DNA of 64,000 nt, taken from CAYPEL01 sp036479985. Lineage in GTDB: Bacteria > Pseudomonadota > Gammaproteobacteria > DSM-19610. Location: the NCBI GenBank assembly GCA_965224815.1, contig CBDDAF010000003.1, positions 1,550,001 through 1,614,000 of the forward strand, in the 5' to 3' direction. The notes under the pieces were generated by a model. That model was not told the origin of the DNA and did no database searches. It saw only the letters and a list, made by a program, of their open reading frames with translations. The translations under genes were made by a program, and so were the position numbers. Positions 26,329 to 36,550 of this stretch are shown here, one piece after another (the stretch's first letter is position 1; each line of letters starts with the position of its first letter).

Positions 26329-28232
26329 CAAGGAGCAGCATGAAACCAAAAGATAATGCCGGAAACCGGCTATCGAAACAGTTTATTGAGAATCTTTCCA
26401 GGTGCGTTGCAAGATCAAGGAACAATCCGCAGGACGTAGAATCCCTCAATGAGTTACAGGTGCTGCGAACACACATTGCTCAATTCTGGATAACCGCTGA
26501 CACATCCCGATTAAAATACCTGTATTCCAGCAAACCGGGGCAAGCATGTAGATTACTACTCACCAGTCAAGTACTGGACAATCCTCTGAATGCACAGGAT
26601 GAGGCATTTTCCGTAAATCTATACAGGCAGATTGTCGACCTGCATAACAAGCCCGATGCAATCAAATACATTATCGCTCTCACGTTGTATAAACCTGCCG
26701 ACAAAGCACCTGGAGAAATACTCGAGTCATCAATACCACCCTGGTTCATAGACGACTTCGTAACCTACCTGCTCCGTCCTAAAATGTTTTTTAATACGCT
26801 GGGGGAAGTTGATCGATATCGGAATTTCATGGAAAAGACTGTAGGTCACTTCCATAACCTGGTGTTCAAAGAAAAATATCCGATCCTCCCTGCAACTGGT
26901 TCCAGCGAACATCGCATAGCAACATCGTTTACACGGTATTTTTATGCAATCCCCCTGTACTTCGGAAAAGCTGACCTGAAAGAAATCATGCTAAAACGGG
27001 CACAACTTGCAGAGGCTGCCCAGGTGGGAGAACTCACAGGTAATGCATATATCCACACCAACCAGACCAATGTTAGAAAGCGAATCCGGCTCGGTATTCT
27101 GAGTGCGCATTACAATCCTCAGACAGAGACATATGCCACCTTACCTGTTTATGAATTCCTTGACCGCAACCGCTTCGAGATAATTCTATACGGCTCCAGT
27201 CTGGGTGGGCATCCACTCGAAAATTACTGCAGAGCCCGAGCTGAAAAACTCGTATTATTACCAGCCAATATAAATGAACAACTACAAACAATTCGCGATG
27301 ATGAACTGGATATCCTGTTTATCAGTTCCAATATTACGGCTGTCAACACTGATATCAGCCAGCTCGCTATTCACCGAATGGCACCTGTACAGGTCACGTC
27401 AATTTGCTCCCCCGTGACAACAGGCATACAGAATACTGACTGCTATATTGCCGGCGACCTGACCGTAAACACACTCAAGGATCAGTCTCACTACATCGAG
27501 AAACTGACAACAATAAATGGATCCGGGTTATGCTTTAGCTTTCCTGAGGAAAACAAGACTGCAGAAATCAAGCCCGACCGCAGCCAGATTGGTATCCCGG
27601 ACGATGCTGTCATTTTCGTCTCAGGTGCAAATTATTTCAAAATCACGCCGGAACTCAGAGAGACATGGGCACAAATTATTGCCAGTGTTCCCGACTCATT
27701 GCTTATCCTGTATCCATTCAATCCTTACTGGAGCCGATCCTACAAGGCTGGTCCGTTTCTCGCGCATATGCATAAACTGTTTGAGAAGCATGGTATCGAT
27801 CTTAGCCGCCTTGTCATACTGAACCCTTTTCCATCAAGGGCAGACATTAAGTCATTACTGGAAATTTGTGATATATACCTGGATGCATTCCCCTACGGTG
27901 GCGCCACCTCTATCATTGACCCACTTGAGACTGGCTTGCCGCCAGTCGTTGTGGAAGGTGATTTCCTGCGCTTCAGGCAGGCTTCCGCAATCCTTCGGGA
28001 ACTGCAGATCCCCGACTTGATTACCGAAAATGAAGACAATTACATTGAACTTGCAATAAAACTTGGCAGGGACAAGGAACAACGCGAGCGGTATCGGAAT
28101 CTGATCGCCCTGAAGATAAGTGAAAATCCGGCGTTTCTTGACAGTGCAGGATATGCAAAAAAAATCGGTACATTATTCGAAACATTGTGGCAGGAATATG
28201 CAGGAGATACGGACGATAGCATGTCCGGATAA
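26325..28232 (+). CDS. GT41/OGT-like glycosyltransferase without TPRs
   Basis: This protein has 635 residues from the ATG overlapping the previous stop; the ATG at 26340 has a better AAGGAG site and is an alternative start. The N-terminal 240 residues are helical and unassigned, with no clear TPR pattern. Residues about 245-630 match the GT41 catalytic region in a diverged form: IRLGILSAHYNPQTE, DELDILFISSNITA, MAPVQVTSICSPVTTGIQNT, VSGANYFKITPE, and DIYLDAFPYGGATSIIDPLE for the D-(T/A)-F-P-Y-x-G signature. It is likely to be the operon's second, distinct glycosyltransferase or a partner of the first. No promoter was seen between it and the previous gene. Confidence 0.82.
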   Translation: MTRSSMKPKDNAGNRLSKQFIENLSRCVARSRNNPQDVESLNELQVLRTHIAQFWITADTSRLKYLYSSKPGQACRLLLTSQVLDNPLNAQDEAFSVNLYRQIVDLHNKPDAIKYIIALTLYKPADKAPGEILESSIPPWFIDDFVTYLLRPKMFFNTLGEVDRYRNFMEKTVGHFHNLVFKEKYPILPATGSSEHRIATSFTRYFYAIPLYFGKADLKEIMLKRAQLAEAAQVGELTGNAYIHTNQTNVRKRIRLGILSAHYNPQTETYATLPVYEFLDRNRFEIILYGSSLGGHPLENYCRARAEKLVLLPANINEQLQTIRDDELDILFISSNITAVNTDISQLAIHRMAPVQVTSICSPVTTGIQNTDCYIAGDLTVNTLKDQSHYIEKLTTINGSGLCFSFPEENKTAEIKPDRSQIGIPDDAVIFVSGANYFKITPELRETWAQIIASVPDSLLILYPFNPYWSRSYKAGPFLAHMHKLFEKHGIDLSRLVILNPFPSRADIKSLLEICDIYLDAFPYGGATSIIDPLETGLPPVVVEGDFLRFRQASAILRELQIPDLITENEDNYIELAIKLGRDKEQRERYRNLIALKISENPAFLDSAGYAKKIGTLFETLWQEYAGDTDDSMSG

Positions 28233-28521
28233 ACCTGTTAGCTGCGCTTTTATATCGACCCAGAGAACTCTGACTTTTACATTTTTATCAACACGTTATT
28301 ACAATAACTGTTCACATACTCTATATAGCCTTGTCTGAATTTGTATATTTATCAGTCAAATTTGTTTAGAGTGGATATAAATGTTGCTGATTCACTGAGA
28401 GAAATATTTAATTTGATCGCCACATAACATAATGCCAGGCAGCGCAATCATGAATACAGCATGTCGCTTAGTCGTCTGGTACCAGACACGCAAAACATCT
28501 GCATGGTAAGGACACAAAAAT

Positions 28522-29688
28522 ATGAGCAACTATGGATTTGGCAACATATATAATTTATTCAAGACCGCCATACTTATATTTCTTGGATTGATTTTAAATT
28601 CCGTTACACACGCGAGTGAGCTGGAAAAGCACACCGGTTTAGCCAAATCTTCTTGCGGAAAAGTCAGCGCTCCTCCAGCCGAACGTCAAAGCAACGACCC
28701 TTCATTTCCTGCCGCCGCCATTATTAACAACGAAGGCAATAAAGCACAATTGTGTGGCGCCATCAGTAAGGACATTATTAACCAGGGAGAATTGGATCTT
28801 CTGAGTGGCACTACCCTGTCCGGCCGTGTTACCAACCACTCTTCAGCAAGCATCCGCCTGAGAAATGGACAATACAGAGTTACCGAGCACCTTACGAACC
28901 ATGGAGTCATTGATATTCTGTACAGCGATGTCGTTTTTGAAAATGGATTAACCAATTACGGCGCACTCTTGTTCGACCCATCAACGATAACCATTAGCAC
29001 CTTAATCGTTGGGCCAAATGGTTATCTGGCAGAGACTGGTGATCCTGGCGACCGTTTCATTATCACGGAAGATCTTATCAATCAGTCGACGCAAAATATT
29101 TTATGGAATACGCCAAATACCATTTTTCAATTTAATGGGGGTTTTCACGACGCAACCAACCCACAAAGTCTGGAAGCTGCTGCGGCAGATATTGGCAACA
29201 TTCAGACCGGCTGGTCTAACAATTTTGTACTGGGCACTCTGGAAGTGGGCACCAGTGCAACCTATGTCAAATTACTGGATAACCATAATAATAGCGCAAC
29301 CAGTCTAGGCGGTTTTCCTGAGATTGGAAGCAATGAAGCGCTCTATGTAAATAATCTCATACTGAGAGCAGGCGTTACACTGGATTTGAATAACTTGAGT
29401 TTGTACGTGCGCAATACGTTCACCGATAGTGGAGCTACTATCCTGAATGGCGCCATCTTATTTTCGAGCGAACATGATGGCGATATTAATGAGGATGGAA
29501 ATGTCAATATCGCTGATGCCTTGCTGGCCACGCAGTTTGTATTAGGACTGGCCACACCAACAGCCGCACAACTGTTACATGGCGATGTTGGGCCAATTGT
29601 TGCTGGCTCGCAAATTCCGGATGGGAAGATAACTGCAATCGATATAAATTTAATTGACAGAAAAATATTAGGTCTGGCGGGCTTTTGA
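28522..29688 (+). CDS. Exported protein with dockerin-like C-terminal domain
   Basis: This 388-residue protein has a signal peptide (FKTAILIFLGLILNSVTHA, cut near 31). Residues about 136-312 form a module that is also present near the end of the next protein: shared stretches include GALLFDPS, DRFIITED, TIFQFNGG and EALYV. The last 70 residues contain two EF-hand-like Ca2+ loops, GDINEDGNVNIADALLATQF and a second (DGKITAIDINLIDRKILG), as in type I dockerin domains. Dockerins bind cohesins; no cohesin is evident in this window. AAGGA precedes the ATG. The gene is about 290 bases after the operon and 117 before the next PEP-CTERM gene start. Confidence 0.8.
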   Translation: MSNYGFGNIYNLFKTAILIFLGLILNSVTHASELEKHTGLAKSSCGKVSAPPAERQSNDPSFPAAAIINNEGNKAQLCGAISKDIINQGELDLLSGTTLSGRVTNHSSASIRLRNGQYRVTEHLTNHGVIDILYSDVVFENGLTNYGALLFDPSTITISTLIVGPNGYLAETGDPGDRFIITEDLINQSTQNILWNTPNTIFQFNGGFHDATNPQSLEAAAADIGNIQTGWSNNFVLGTLEVGTSATYVKLLDNHNNSATSLGGFPEIGSNEALYVNNLILRAGVTLDLNNLSLYVRNTFTDSGATILNGAILFSSEHDGDINEDGNVNIADALLATQFVLGLATPTAAQLLHGDVGPIVAGSQIPDGKITAIDINLIDRKILGLAGF

Positions 29689-29805
29689 ATTAACCACACA
29701 CCTATTTTTTATTAAGCACGAGTTCAAATATAATGTTTGCCTGTAAAATGAAAACTTGACACCTGACTTATGAAAAGTCTGGTGTTTAAAAAAGGAGGAA
29801 AAACC

Positions 29806-32565
29806 ATGAAAAAAATAAATCATACCACAGCGATCCAATTTGCTATTGCAACCCCCTTTATCCTGTTACTACTTCCATCTGTCGCTAATGCGGCAGACCG
29901 TTGGTGGGCATGCGGAGATGAAAGTTGGGATAACGCAGCATGTTGGTCAGCAACATCTGGCGGCGCTGGCGGTTCTGGCGTACCTGTGCTGAATGATACA
30001 GTCAACATCATAACCAATGATGCCACTACGCGAGTGATTGACTATGCGAGTGCAACAGGACCGCAATTAGGTATCCTAACCGTAGACGGTTTAGGGGCGG
30101 GCACTACAACATTGTCCATAGCCCAGGATACGCTCAATACAAACAATACCCGGATTGGCTTTGGCAGTAATTCCACGGCTTTTATTACACAAAGTGCGGG
30201 GGCCCATAATACTAACACGCTGGAAATGGGCAGACTGGGCGTCGGTACTTACAATATGAGCGGATCTGGCGCACTGAATGCAGGCATCGCAGAAATTGGT
30301 ATTTTCAATCAAGCATTTTTTAATCAAACAGGCGGCAGCGTAGACGTGACTGGCGGTTTATGGGTTTCGTTTAACATCGGATCAAGTGGCACATATAACC
30401 TTTCTGGTGGCACACTAAATACTAGCAATACAAATTTGGGAAGAACCTCAATACCTCAACTAATTGGTGTGTTTAATCAGACTGGTGGCACTCACACGAC
30501 AGATACACTAACAGTTAATCCTGTTAGTTCTTATTCACTTAATGGTGGAACTTTAACAGTTAACAACAATCTTTCAGGGGCTTTGGATTACCAGTCAGGC
30601 ACGCTTAATATTGGCGGCTTTAGCGATGGTGTTATTAACCATACCAGTACCGGTGCAGCAACCCTGGGCACTGTTGGTGGCCAGTACAACCTGTCTGCAG
30701 GCACACTAAATGCAACAACAATTTCAGGCGGTGGTACGCAGACTGGCGGTATTGCAACCGTTGATTCACTTGACTCGTCTTATGATCTGCAGGCAGGAAC
30801 ATTAAATGCAACAGCTATAAATTTAGTTTCCAGTAGCGACAACCTGACAATGTCGGGTGGCAATGTGAACACTGGCACCGTGACGTTAAGTGATGGCAGT
30901 ATCAATCAGACCGGTGGCTCGTTTGCGTTTACCGCACTTAACCAGACGGGAGGAGCCATCAACAGTGATCTCACCATTGCTTCAGGATCGAATTACACAT
31001 ACTCAGGTGGTGCGTTTAACGGCAGGCTAACCCAGAATGGGACAACTAACGTTAATGCAGATTTTACACTGGCTGACGGTGTCGAAAACAATGGCTCCAT
31101 AACGGTTGGCACCAATATGATTACGTTTGACGGTGCAGGCCTGGATAATAATGGGGCAGTAGCGATAGATGGTGGCACCCTGGCCGGTACTGGGCTACTT
31201 GTTAACGATAATACATTAACCGGATCAGGTGAAATTGCAGGATCCGGTGGTTTTACCAACAGCGGAACCCTGACTCAGAGTGGCGGCACCATAATTATTA
31301 GTAATACCGGTGTGAATCAGAATACTGGAACAATCAATTTACAGTTCAGCCAGCAAATGGCATTGAACGGAAGTGGCCTGATCAATAATGGTGTGATTAA
31401 TTTAAACGGTGCAGATGTAATCGGAACAGCACCGTTGACAAACAATTCAGTATTCAGTGGACGTGGCACAATAGGCATTGATGTGAATAATACCGGCACC
31501 CTGGGTGCTAAATCAGGTAACCTCATCGTAGCAGGCGCCGCCTTTACCAACTCGGGCCTGGTTAAAAATTCAGTTGGATCAAATTTGTTTATTGATTCAA
31601 CAACGGTCAATCACACAGGAAGTATTGAAGTTAACTCAGCTGGCTCGGTTGTCATTTCGTCAACAGTGACTAACGGTGCGGGCGAGACAGTTAATATGAA
31701 AGGTGGCACCTTGTCGACCACCTCACTCAACAATGCTAGTGGTGGAAATATCACAGGATTTGGCACTTTTACCGGTGACATGAACAACGCAGGCAACGTC
31801 GATTTGTTTGGCACCAGCACCCTGGTAGGTGATTTGGTCAATACGGCAACCGGCCATTTTCTAGTACGCAATGACCAGACATTGATTACAGGCCTGACAA
31901 CCAATGATGGGACAATTGAGACATTAAATGGTGAAGTTGTTTTTGAAGGCGGCCTGCTTAACAACGGTGCTTTGCTATTTGATCCCTCAGTCATCACAAC
32001 CACAACCATAAATACGGGTGAAAATGGTTATATGTCAGAAACTGGTGAGCCAGGCGACCGCTTTATTATCACCGAAGACTTCGAGAACGCATCAACTAGA
32101 AATATCGACTGGCGAACATCACATACCATTTTTCAGTTTAACGGTGGCACACGCGATGGAAGTAATCCGCAAACAATAGAAGCTGCGGGTGCTGATATCG
32201 GTAATGAACTAGCTGGCTGGCAAAACAATTTCGCCTTTGGAACTCTTGAAATTGGCTCAAGTGAAACTTATGTACAACTGATTGATAACGCGGACAATAG
32301 CTCCGTTTGCCTGAGTCAATATTGCGAAATCTGGAATAAAGAAGCCTTATATGTACATGATCTTATCCTGGGAACCAATACGACTCTGGATTTAATGGGT
32401 TTGAACCTATACGTACTAGATTCGTTTACAGGTGATATCAGTTCAATACTAAATGGATCTGTAACCTTTGGTGCAGCCGCTGTTCCGTTACCGTCAACTG
32501 TCTGGTTGCTTATATCGGGCATAGGTGTCCTAGGAAGCGTTGCGCGCCGCCGGAATCGAAACTAG
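29806..32565 (+). CDS. Large exported repeat protein with PEP-CTERM tail
   Basis: The protein has 919 residues from the ATG at 29806, which has a strong AAAGGAGG site; the earlier ATG at 29770 lacks one. The signal peptide ends in SVANA. Residues about 30-690 are low-complexity and rich in G, T, N and S, with many degenerate units such as YNLSGGTLN, NQTGGS and NNGTIETLNGEVVFEGG, as in autotransporter-like or beta-helix passenger repeats. A 180-residue module shared with the preceding protein follows. The tail VPLPSTVWLLISGIGVLGSV plus ARRRNRN is a PEP-CTERM signal. Probable surface structural or adhesive protein. A stem-loop follows at 32627. Confidence 0.87.
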   Translation: MKKINHTTAIQFAIATPFILLLLPSVANAADRWWACGDESWDNAACWSATSGGAGGSGVPVLNDTVNIITNDATTRVIDYASATGPQLGILTVDGLGAGTTTLSIAQDTLNTNNTRIGFGSNSTAFITQSAGAHNTNTLEMGRLGVGTYNMSGSGALNAGIAEIGIFNQAFFNQTGGSVDVTGGLWVSFNIGSSGTYNLSGGTLNTSNTNLGRTSIPQLIGVFNQTGGTHTTDTLTVNPVSSYSLNGGTLTVNNNLSGALDYQSGTLNIGGFSDGVINHTSTGAATLGTVGGQYNLSAGTLNATTISGGGTQTGGIATVDSLDSSYDLQAGTLNATAINLVSSSDNLTMSGGNVNTGTVTLSDGSINQTGGSFAFTALNQTGGAINSDLTIASGSNYTYSGGAFNGRLTQNGTTNVNADFTLADGVENNGSITVGTNMITFDGAGLDNNGAVAIDGGTLAGTGLLVNDNTLTGSGEIAGSGGFTNSGTLTQSGGTIIISNTGVNQNTGTINLQFSQQMALNGSGLINNGVINLNGADVIGTAPLTNNSVFSGRGTIGIDVNNTGTLGAKSGNLIVAGAAFTNSGLVKNSVGSNLFIDSTTVNHTGSIEVNSAGSVVISSTVTNGAGETVNMKGGTLSTTSLNNASGGNITGFGTFTGDMNNAGNVDLFGTSTLVGDLVNTATGHFLVRNDQTLITGLTTNDGTIETLNGEVVFEGGLLNNGALLFDPSVITTTTINTGENGYMSETGEPGDRFIITEDFENASTRNIDWRTSHTIFQFNGGTRDGSNPQTIEAAGADIGNELAGWQNNFAFGTLEIGSSETYVQLIDNADNSSVCLSQYCEIWNKEALYVHDLILGTNTTLDLMGLNLYVLDSFTGDISSILNGSVTFGAAAVPLPSTVWLLISGIGVLGSVARRRNRN

Positions 32566-32626
32566 TGCTTCTGGTGAGTGTCTATAGATTAGCCTGATCC
32601 CTAAGCGGGTATTGCTGGGGTATAAA

Positions 32627-32670
32627 TCCAGACCAACAACGAACCAGTTGGTCTGGACTTCCCGGATTTT
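32627..32670 (+). terminator. Probable terminator
   Basis: TCCAGACCAAC and GTTGGTCTGGA pair perfectly over 11 bp around a 9-base loop, 61 bases after the PEP-CTERM gene. A T run (ATTTTTC) follows after a short gap. Confidence 0.65.
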
Positions 32671-32782
32671 TCATACCAAAATTTTTTAGACGAGTCTCAC
32701 GCTCTTCCATGAATCCTGCAAGGCCAAAGGCTTATCTTGTATCGATATATCCTTTTTTATAATTCGCCGCCTTTTATATTAC

Positions 32783-33271
32783 TCAATCATTTTTTTCGAC
32801 ATTTTTTTCCGGCCAGTCTGAAAAACAGTCTTTAATATATTGCGACCTGTATACAACTATCACTATTAACAAGCTAATGAAAAACTGGCCCCAGCCATAC
32901 AACGTTACTTTGTACACTGCACCCAACCACAGCGGCACGAAAACAACTAAAGCACTTAAAGCTGCAGATATAGCAAGCAAAAGCCGACCATTTCTCCATA
33001 CCTTTCTAACAAAAGGTGGCGCTTCCGGATTCCTCTTCATCCATGCATAAACCAGCAACGCGGCAGGAATGCCCGCGACAGCTGCCAGCGACATTGAAAG
33101 TCGGTCAGAATAAAACATGTTAATCAGCTGCATTTTGTCTTTTCGATTTGTTATAGAGGCAAATAAGACTAGATAAGGGCTCAGCAGTAACAAAAACATG
33201 AGCCACATAGAACGGCTAACTTTTAATGATACATACTTGTCGTAGCTAGTAATTGGGTAATATTTTGGCAT
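32783..33271 (-). CDS. Hypothetical inner-membrane protein
   Basis: This 162-residue protein has four likely membrane segments: MWLMFLLLLSPYLVLFASI (about 23-41), LAAVAGIPAALLVYAW (about 62-77), LLLAISAALSALVVFVPLWLG (about 97-117) and GQFFISLLIVIVVYR (about 127-142). The C terminus is charged. No family is recognised. It precedes the MFS/spermidine synthase fusion, with 288 bases of spacer between them that contain nothing recognisable. Confidence 0.6.
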   Translation of the reverse strand: MPKYYPITSYDKYVSLKVSRSMWLMFLLLLSPYLVLFASITNRKDKMQLINMFYSDRLSMSLAAVAGIPAALLVYAWMKRNPEAPPFVRKVWRNGRLLLAISAALSALVVFVPLWLGAVYKVTLYGWGQFFISLLIVIVVYRSQYIKDCFSDWPEKNVEKND

Positions 33272-33559
33272 AGGATAAGTTTATCCCCTCTTTACATTAA
33301 ATCGAAACAACCTATAGAAAGAAAGCTCATATCAGCTAGTTTCAACATCTGTATAGCTGATCTTAAAGGAAACCTGATAACTCAAATTAAGGTTAATTAT
33401 CAGCAAAATTATCGCTTATTTTATGAATAATTTAAACCAGCATTTCAAATACTACAATTAATTCACTAACAACGCATTCTTCCACTTCGGAGGAATATTT
33501 TGTAGCCATAACTAATGCTAAAAATATCGACATCTATCCTGGCGTCTATCAATTACCCG

Positions 33560-36082
33560 CTAGAAACCAATCTCCGCCACGGTAGGATCGGTAACCAATA
33601 TATTTGCAGGCACAAGTTTGCGCAATTTCTTCAACAGATTGTTTTGCTCTGTGGTTCGATAAAGAGCACCCTTCTTCTGATCTTTACTGAATTGAGCATC
33701 GGCAAGTGCATATAGCTGTCCTGCGGAAATTCCCCATAGCGGCCAATTTGCAATTCGATTATCAGCCTGTTGTATCCGATCACCAAAATCAAGCCAGCCT
33801 GACTTCAGAAATTCCTCCCGTTCACTCTGCGATGAACGGCCAGCCAGATATTCAAACGCTGGATGATTATCTGTGTTCAAGACTATATCCTGCTGGATGT
33901 CTATGGCCGCTTTTAATGAGCCCATATATAGCATCCAGATTGCTTCAGGATCTGTAACCCATCTATCGTCTACTACCTGAGACAGTTCGCGGGTACGTTT
34001 TTCTACTTTTGATGCATTCGGCCATTTACCGTTACGACCTATCACTGCCAAACGGGGAAAACGTGCTGAAAAATTTGCTCGCCATAAAGTTGCATCAGGG
34101 AATACTTGATGAAAGGTAGCTAAAACCATATCAAGTTCCTGCTTCCTTAACTGAAAAATTGGTAGCCACTGACAAAAAATTCCACCGTCTGCCAGGTGCT
34201 CCTTGACCGACTGAAAGTGCTCGAGCGAATACATGGATCCAACCCCCGGCCGCCAGGGTACGAACAAGTCAGCAACTACAACATCATATTTTTCTTTTGT
34301 GGCCCTTATATGATTACGGCCATCTTCCACTACAGCCTCGGTACGGGAATCGTTATAGATATCTCGGTTGTAATCACTGAAATGCCGGCGGGCCATCTGC
34401 TGAACTTCCGGCACCAGTTCAATTAGCTCAACCTTATCGATATTATGCATTCTGGCCGCACCAGCAGTGATGCCTGTTGCTGAACCAATGTACGCGACTG
34501 TTCCAGGGCTTGGATGTAACACAAGGGGCAAGTGACCAGCGCGTTCTGCCAACACTTTTGCACCACTTCCACTTAACGTGTAGTGATTATTTATCTTGAG
34601 CCGGTAATCGTTGGATATGGGACGGTTGATAACACTAACAACACCATGCGGCCCAAATACTGAATCAATAATTATCTCATCTTCTGTTGTTGAAATTACC
34701 GGTAATAAATCAGGATTCATTGGACTCACCATAACTACACCATACGTAACAGCAACAGCAACCCCGGCACTAATTTGAGTAATGCGCCGTCCACCCACCA
34801 GAATGGCGGCAAAACCATATGCAATCCCCAATAGCGCCAACGACCACCAAAGACCAATATTTTCCAGCAATATAAACCCTGCAACGGTCGATCCTACGAT
34901 ACCTCCCAACGTATTCACTGCAAGCAAGTTACCCATTCTTTTGCCCGCAGCACCTTTCCCTGCCAGACGAAAAGTCAGTGGAAAAACCATTCCCCCAATA
35001 AATAACGCAGGCCCACCCAACAGCAACGCTATTAATAAACCATTACCCAGTGTTGCCTGAAATGCACCGAATCGAGTCATCAACTGCGACATCAGCCAAG
35101 GCAATGAAAGCAATATTACTGCTTCAAGAATCAACACGGCACGAAGCATGGTGGCCATGGAAACCTTGCCTGCAGTTCGTGACACGAATGCTGCGGCAAG
35201 CGCCAATGAACAGAGAACAACAATTAAAATAGCACCAAACGAATAAACGGAATTATCAAATAATTGTGATAACGAATGCATTAATAAAACTTCAAGTGCG
35301 AGCGTTCCTAGTCCTGAGGCTGCTGCAATTACTAACAGATACGATGACGCTTTCTCCGCAGCGGCTTCATCTTTTATTAACATCTTTGCACTGGGTTTTG
35401 CGGCCAGAAAGAAAGCCATGAGTGCCGCCACCAGCGATAGCAACATACCTGTAATATACGTTAATTGAACCCCAAGAATATCAGGCAACCACAATGCACC
35501 TAAAGCTGTTCCTGCCGCTGCACCCAGCGTATTAACTGCATAAAGCTGGTTCCCATGCTTACCCAGTGTTTCTTTGTTATGCAGATAGGCCTGCACTATC
35601 AGAGGTAACGTACCACCTAAAAGAATGGCTGTTGGCAGCATGGCAAGAAATGCAAGTAGGAATTTCACCCCCAGAAATACTTCCCTCTGGCCTGATAACC
35701 GTTCATACAGGAAAGGATAAAGAGCGTCATAAGCATCGACCGTAAACGGCGTTATCAACGCCGTCACAACCACTGCAATTTCCAGCCATGCATAGACAGT
35801 AAGACAGCATGTTGTACGTTGAGAAACACGTCCAAAAACTATTGCGCCAATAGATAGGCCTGCGAAAAATGCCGCCAGCGTTACTGAGGCTGCATAAGCC
35901 GTACTACCAAACAGTATTTGAAACCAACGTAACCAGATAGATTCGTAGATCAACGCTGCCGCCCCTGAAAACAGGGCTATTAGCAAATAATGATTCACAG
36001 GTATGAATGATTTTATATTCAAATTGAAGAACACACCCTTATCACTAAGCTTTTGATTTTTATTAAAATGGACACCGCTCAC
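33560..36082 (-). CDS. Fused MFS-type membrane/spermidine synthase-like protein
   Basis: This 840-residue protein starts with GTG at 36082 after a CGAGG-like site. The first 440 residues hold 12 or more membrane helices, with two similar halves (ALIYESIWLRWFQILFG opens the first, LGTLALEVLLMHSLSQLF the second), as in MFS-like polyamine synthase fusions. Residues about 480-720 form the aminopropyltransferase-like domain: VAYIGSATGITAGAARM is the nucleotide-binding glycine loop, VELIELVPEVQQMARRHF the following acidic strand, and DGRNHIRATKEKYDVVVADLFVPW the catalytic region. These fusions often occur near exopolysaccharide genes; whether they make a polyamine is unknown. The classical GGGxG loop is altered to GSATG. 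Confidence 0.82.
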   Translation of the reverse strand: MSGVHFNKNQKLSDKGVFFNLNIKSFIPVNHYLLIALFSGAAALIYESIWLRWFQILFGSTAYAASVTLAAFFAGLSIGAIVFGRVSQRTTCCLTVYAWLEIAVVVTALITPFTVDAYDALYPFLYERLSGQREVFLGVKFLLAFLAMLPTAILLGGTLPLIVQAYLHNKETLGKHGNQLYAVNTLGAAAGTALGALWLPDILGVQLTYITGMLLSLVAALMAFFLAAKPSAKMLIKDEAAAEKASSYLLVIAAASGLGTLALEVLLMHSLSQLFDNSVYSFGAILIVVLCSLALAAAFVSRTAGKVSMATMLRAVLILEAVILLSLPWLMSQLMTRFGAFQATLGNGLLIALLLGGPALFIGGMVFPLTFRLAGKGAAGKRMGNLLAVNTLGGIVGSTVAGFILLENIGLWWSLALLGIAYGFAAILVGGRRITQISAGVAVAVTYGVVMVSPMNPDLLPVISTTEDEIIIDSVFGPHGVVSVINRPISNDYRLKINNHYTLSGSGAKVLAERAGHLPLVLHPSPGTVAYIGSATGITAGAARMHNIDKVELIELVPEVQQMARRHFSDYNRDIYNDSRTEAVVEDGRNHIRATKEKYDVVVADLFVPWRPGVGSMYSLEHFQSVKEHLADGGIFCQWLPIFQLRKQELDMVLATFHQVFPDATLWRANFSARFPRLAVIGRNGKWPNASKVEKRTRELSQVVDDRWVTDPEAIWMLYMGSLKAAIDIQQDIVLNTDNHPAFEYLAGRSSQSEREEFLKSGWLDFGDRIQQADNRIANWPLWGISAGQLYALADAQFSKDQKKGALYRTTEQNNLLKKLRKLVPANILVTDPTVAEIGF

Positions 36083-36550
36083 CTCGAAAGACGGAACTAT
36101 CCTTAATCTCCATATTAAACCGGAATCGTACCTAGCTTTAGATTTTCAGGGGACTAAACTAAAATCTCTTTGTATTGGTTTACTGATAGAAAAAGCAGGT
36201 AGGACAAAATACACAGCAAAAACCAAATCCCAAGGATGCTTAACATACTCACCGATAGGCTTTCCTGAAATACTGTAAGGCATTTTTATTGAATCAGGTG
36301 GAAGCGATAGTTTCAACCTACCCGATGCACCACCTATGTAAAGCCATTGGACACATACAAAACCGTCAAGGAATAGCAATTTAACAAGGAATGATTAGTA
36401 TCTACTATATTCATTATTTTCATACTAGTAATATATACTCTTTGCATCCTTATAGAATACTTTATTTGGATGAAAGCCAAGTAGCTAAGATTAATACGTG
36501 TTAATATGGTTAGTCTGAAATCCTACACGATGGTAACGTTCGAGGCTTAC
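36083..36550. other. Divergent intergenic region before the polysaccharide genes
   Basis: It separates the spermidine synthase-like gene (minus) from the polysaccharide export gene (plus). A 77-codon minus-strand frame at 36146-36379 reads VCVQWLYIGGASGRLKLSL and later HPWDLVFAVYFVLPAFSISK. It looks like a membrane-protein fragment, but I cannot assign it, and I do not call it as a gene. Promoters for both flanking genes should be here. No long repeat was seen. Confidence 0.45.

Noticed and set aside
36146..36379. Small minus-strand frame of 77 codons with hydrophobic stretches
   Set aside because: It could be a membrane-protein remnant, but there is no recognisable family, ribosome site or neighbour; described only in the intergenic entry.
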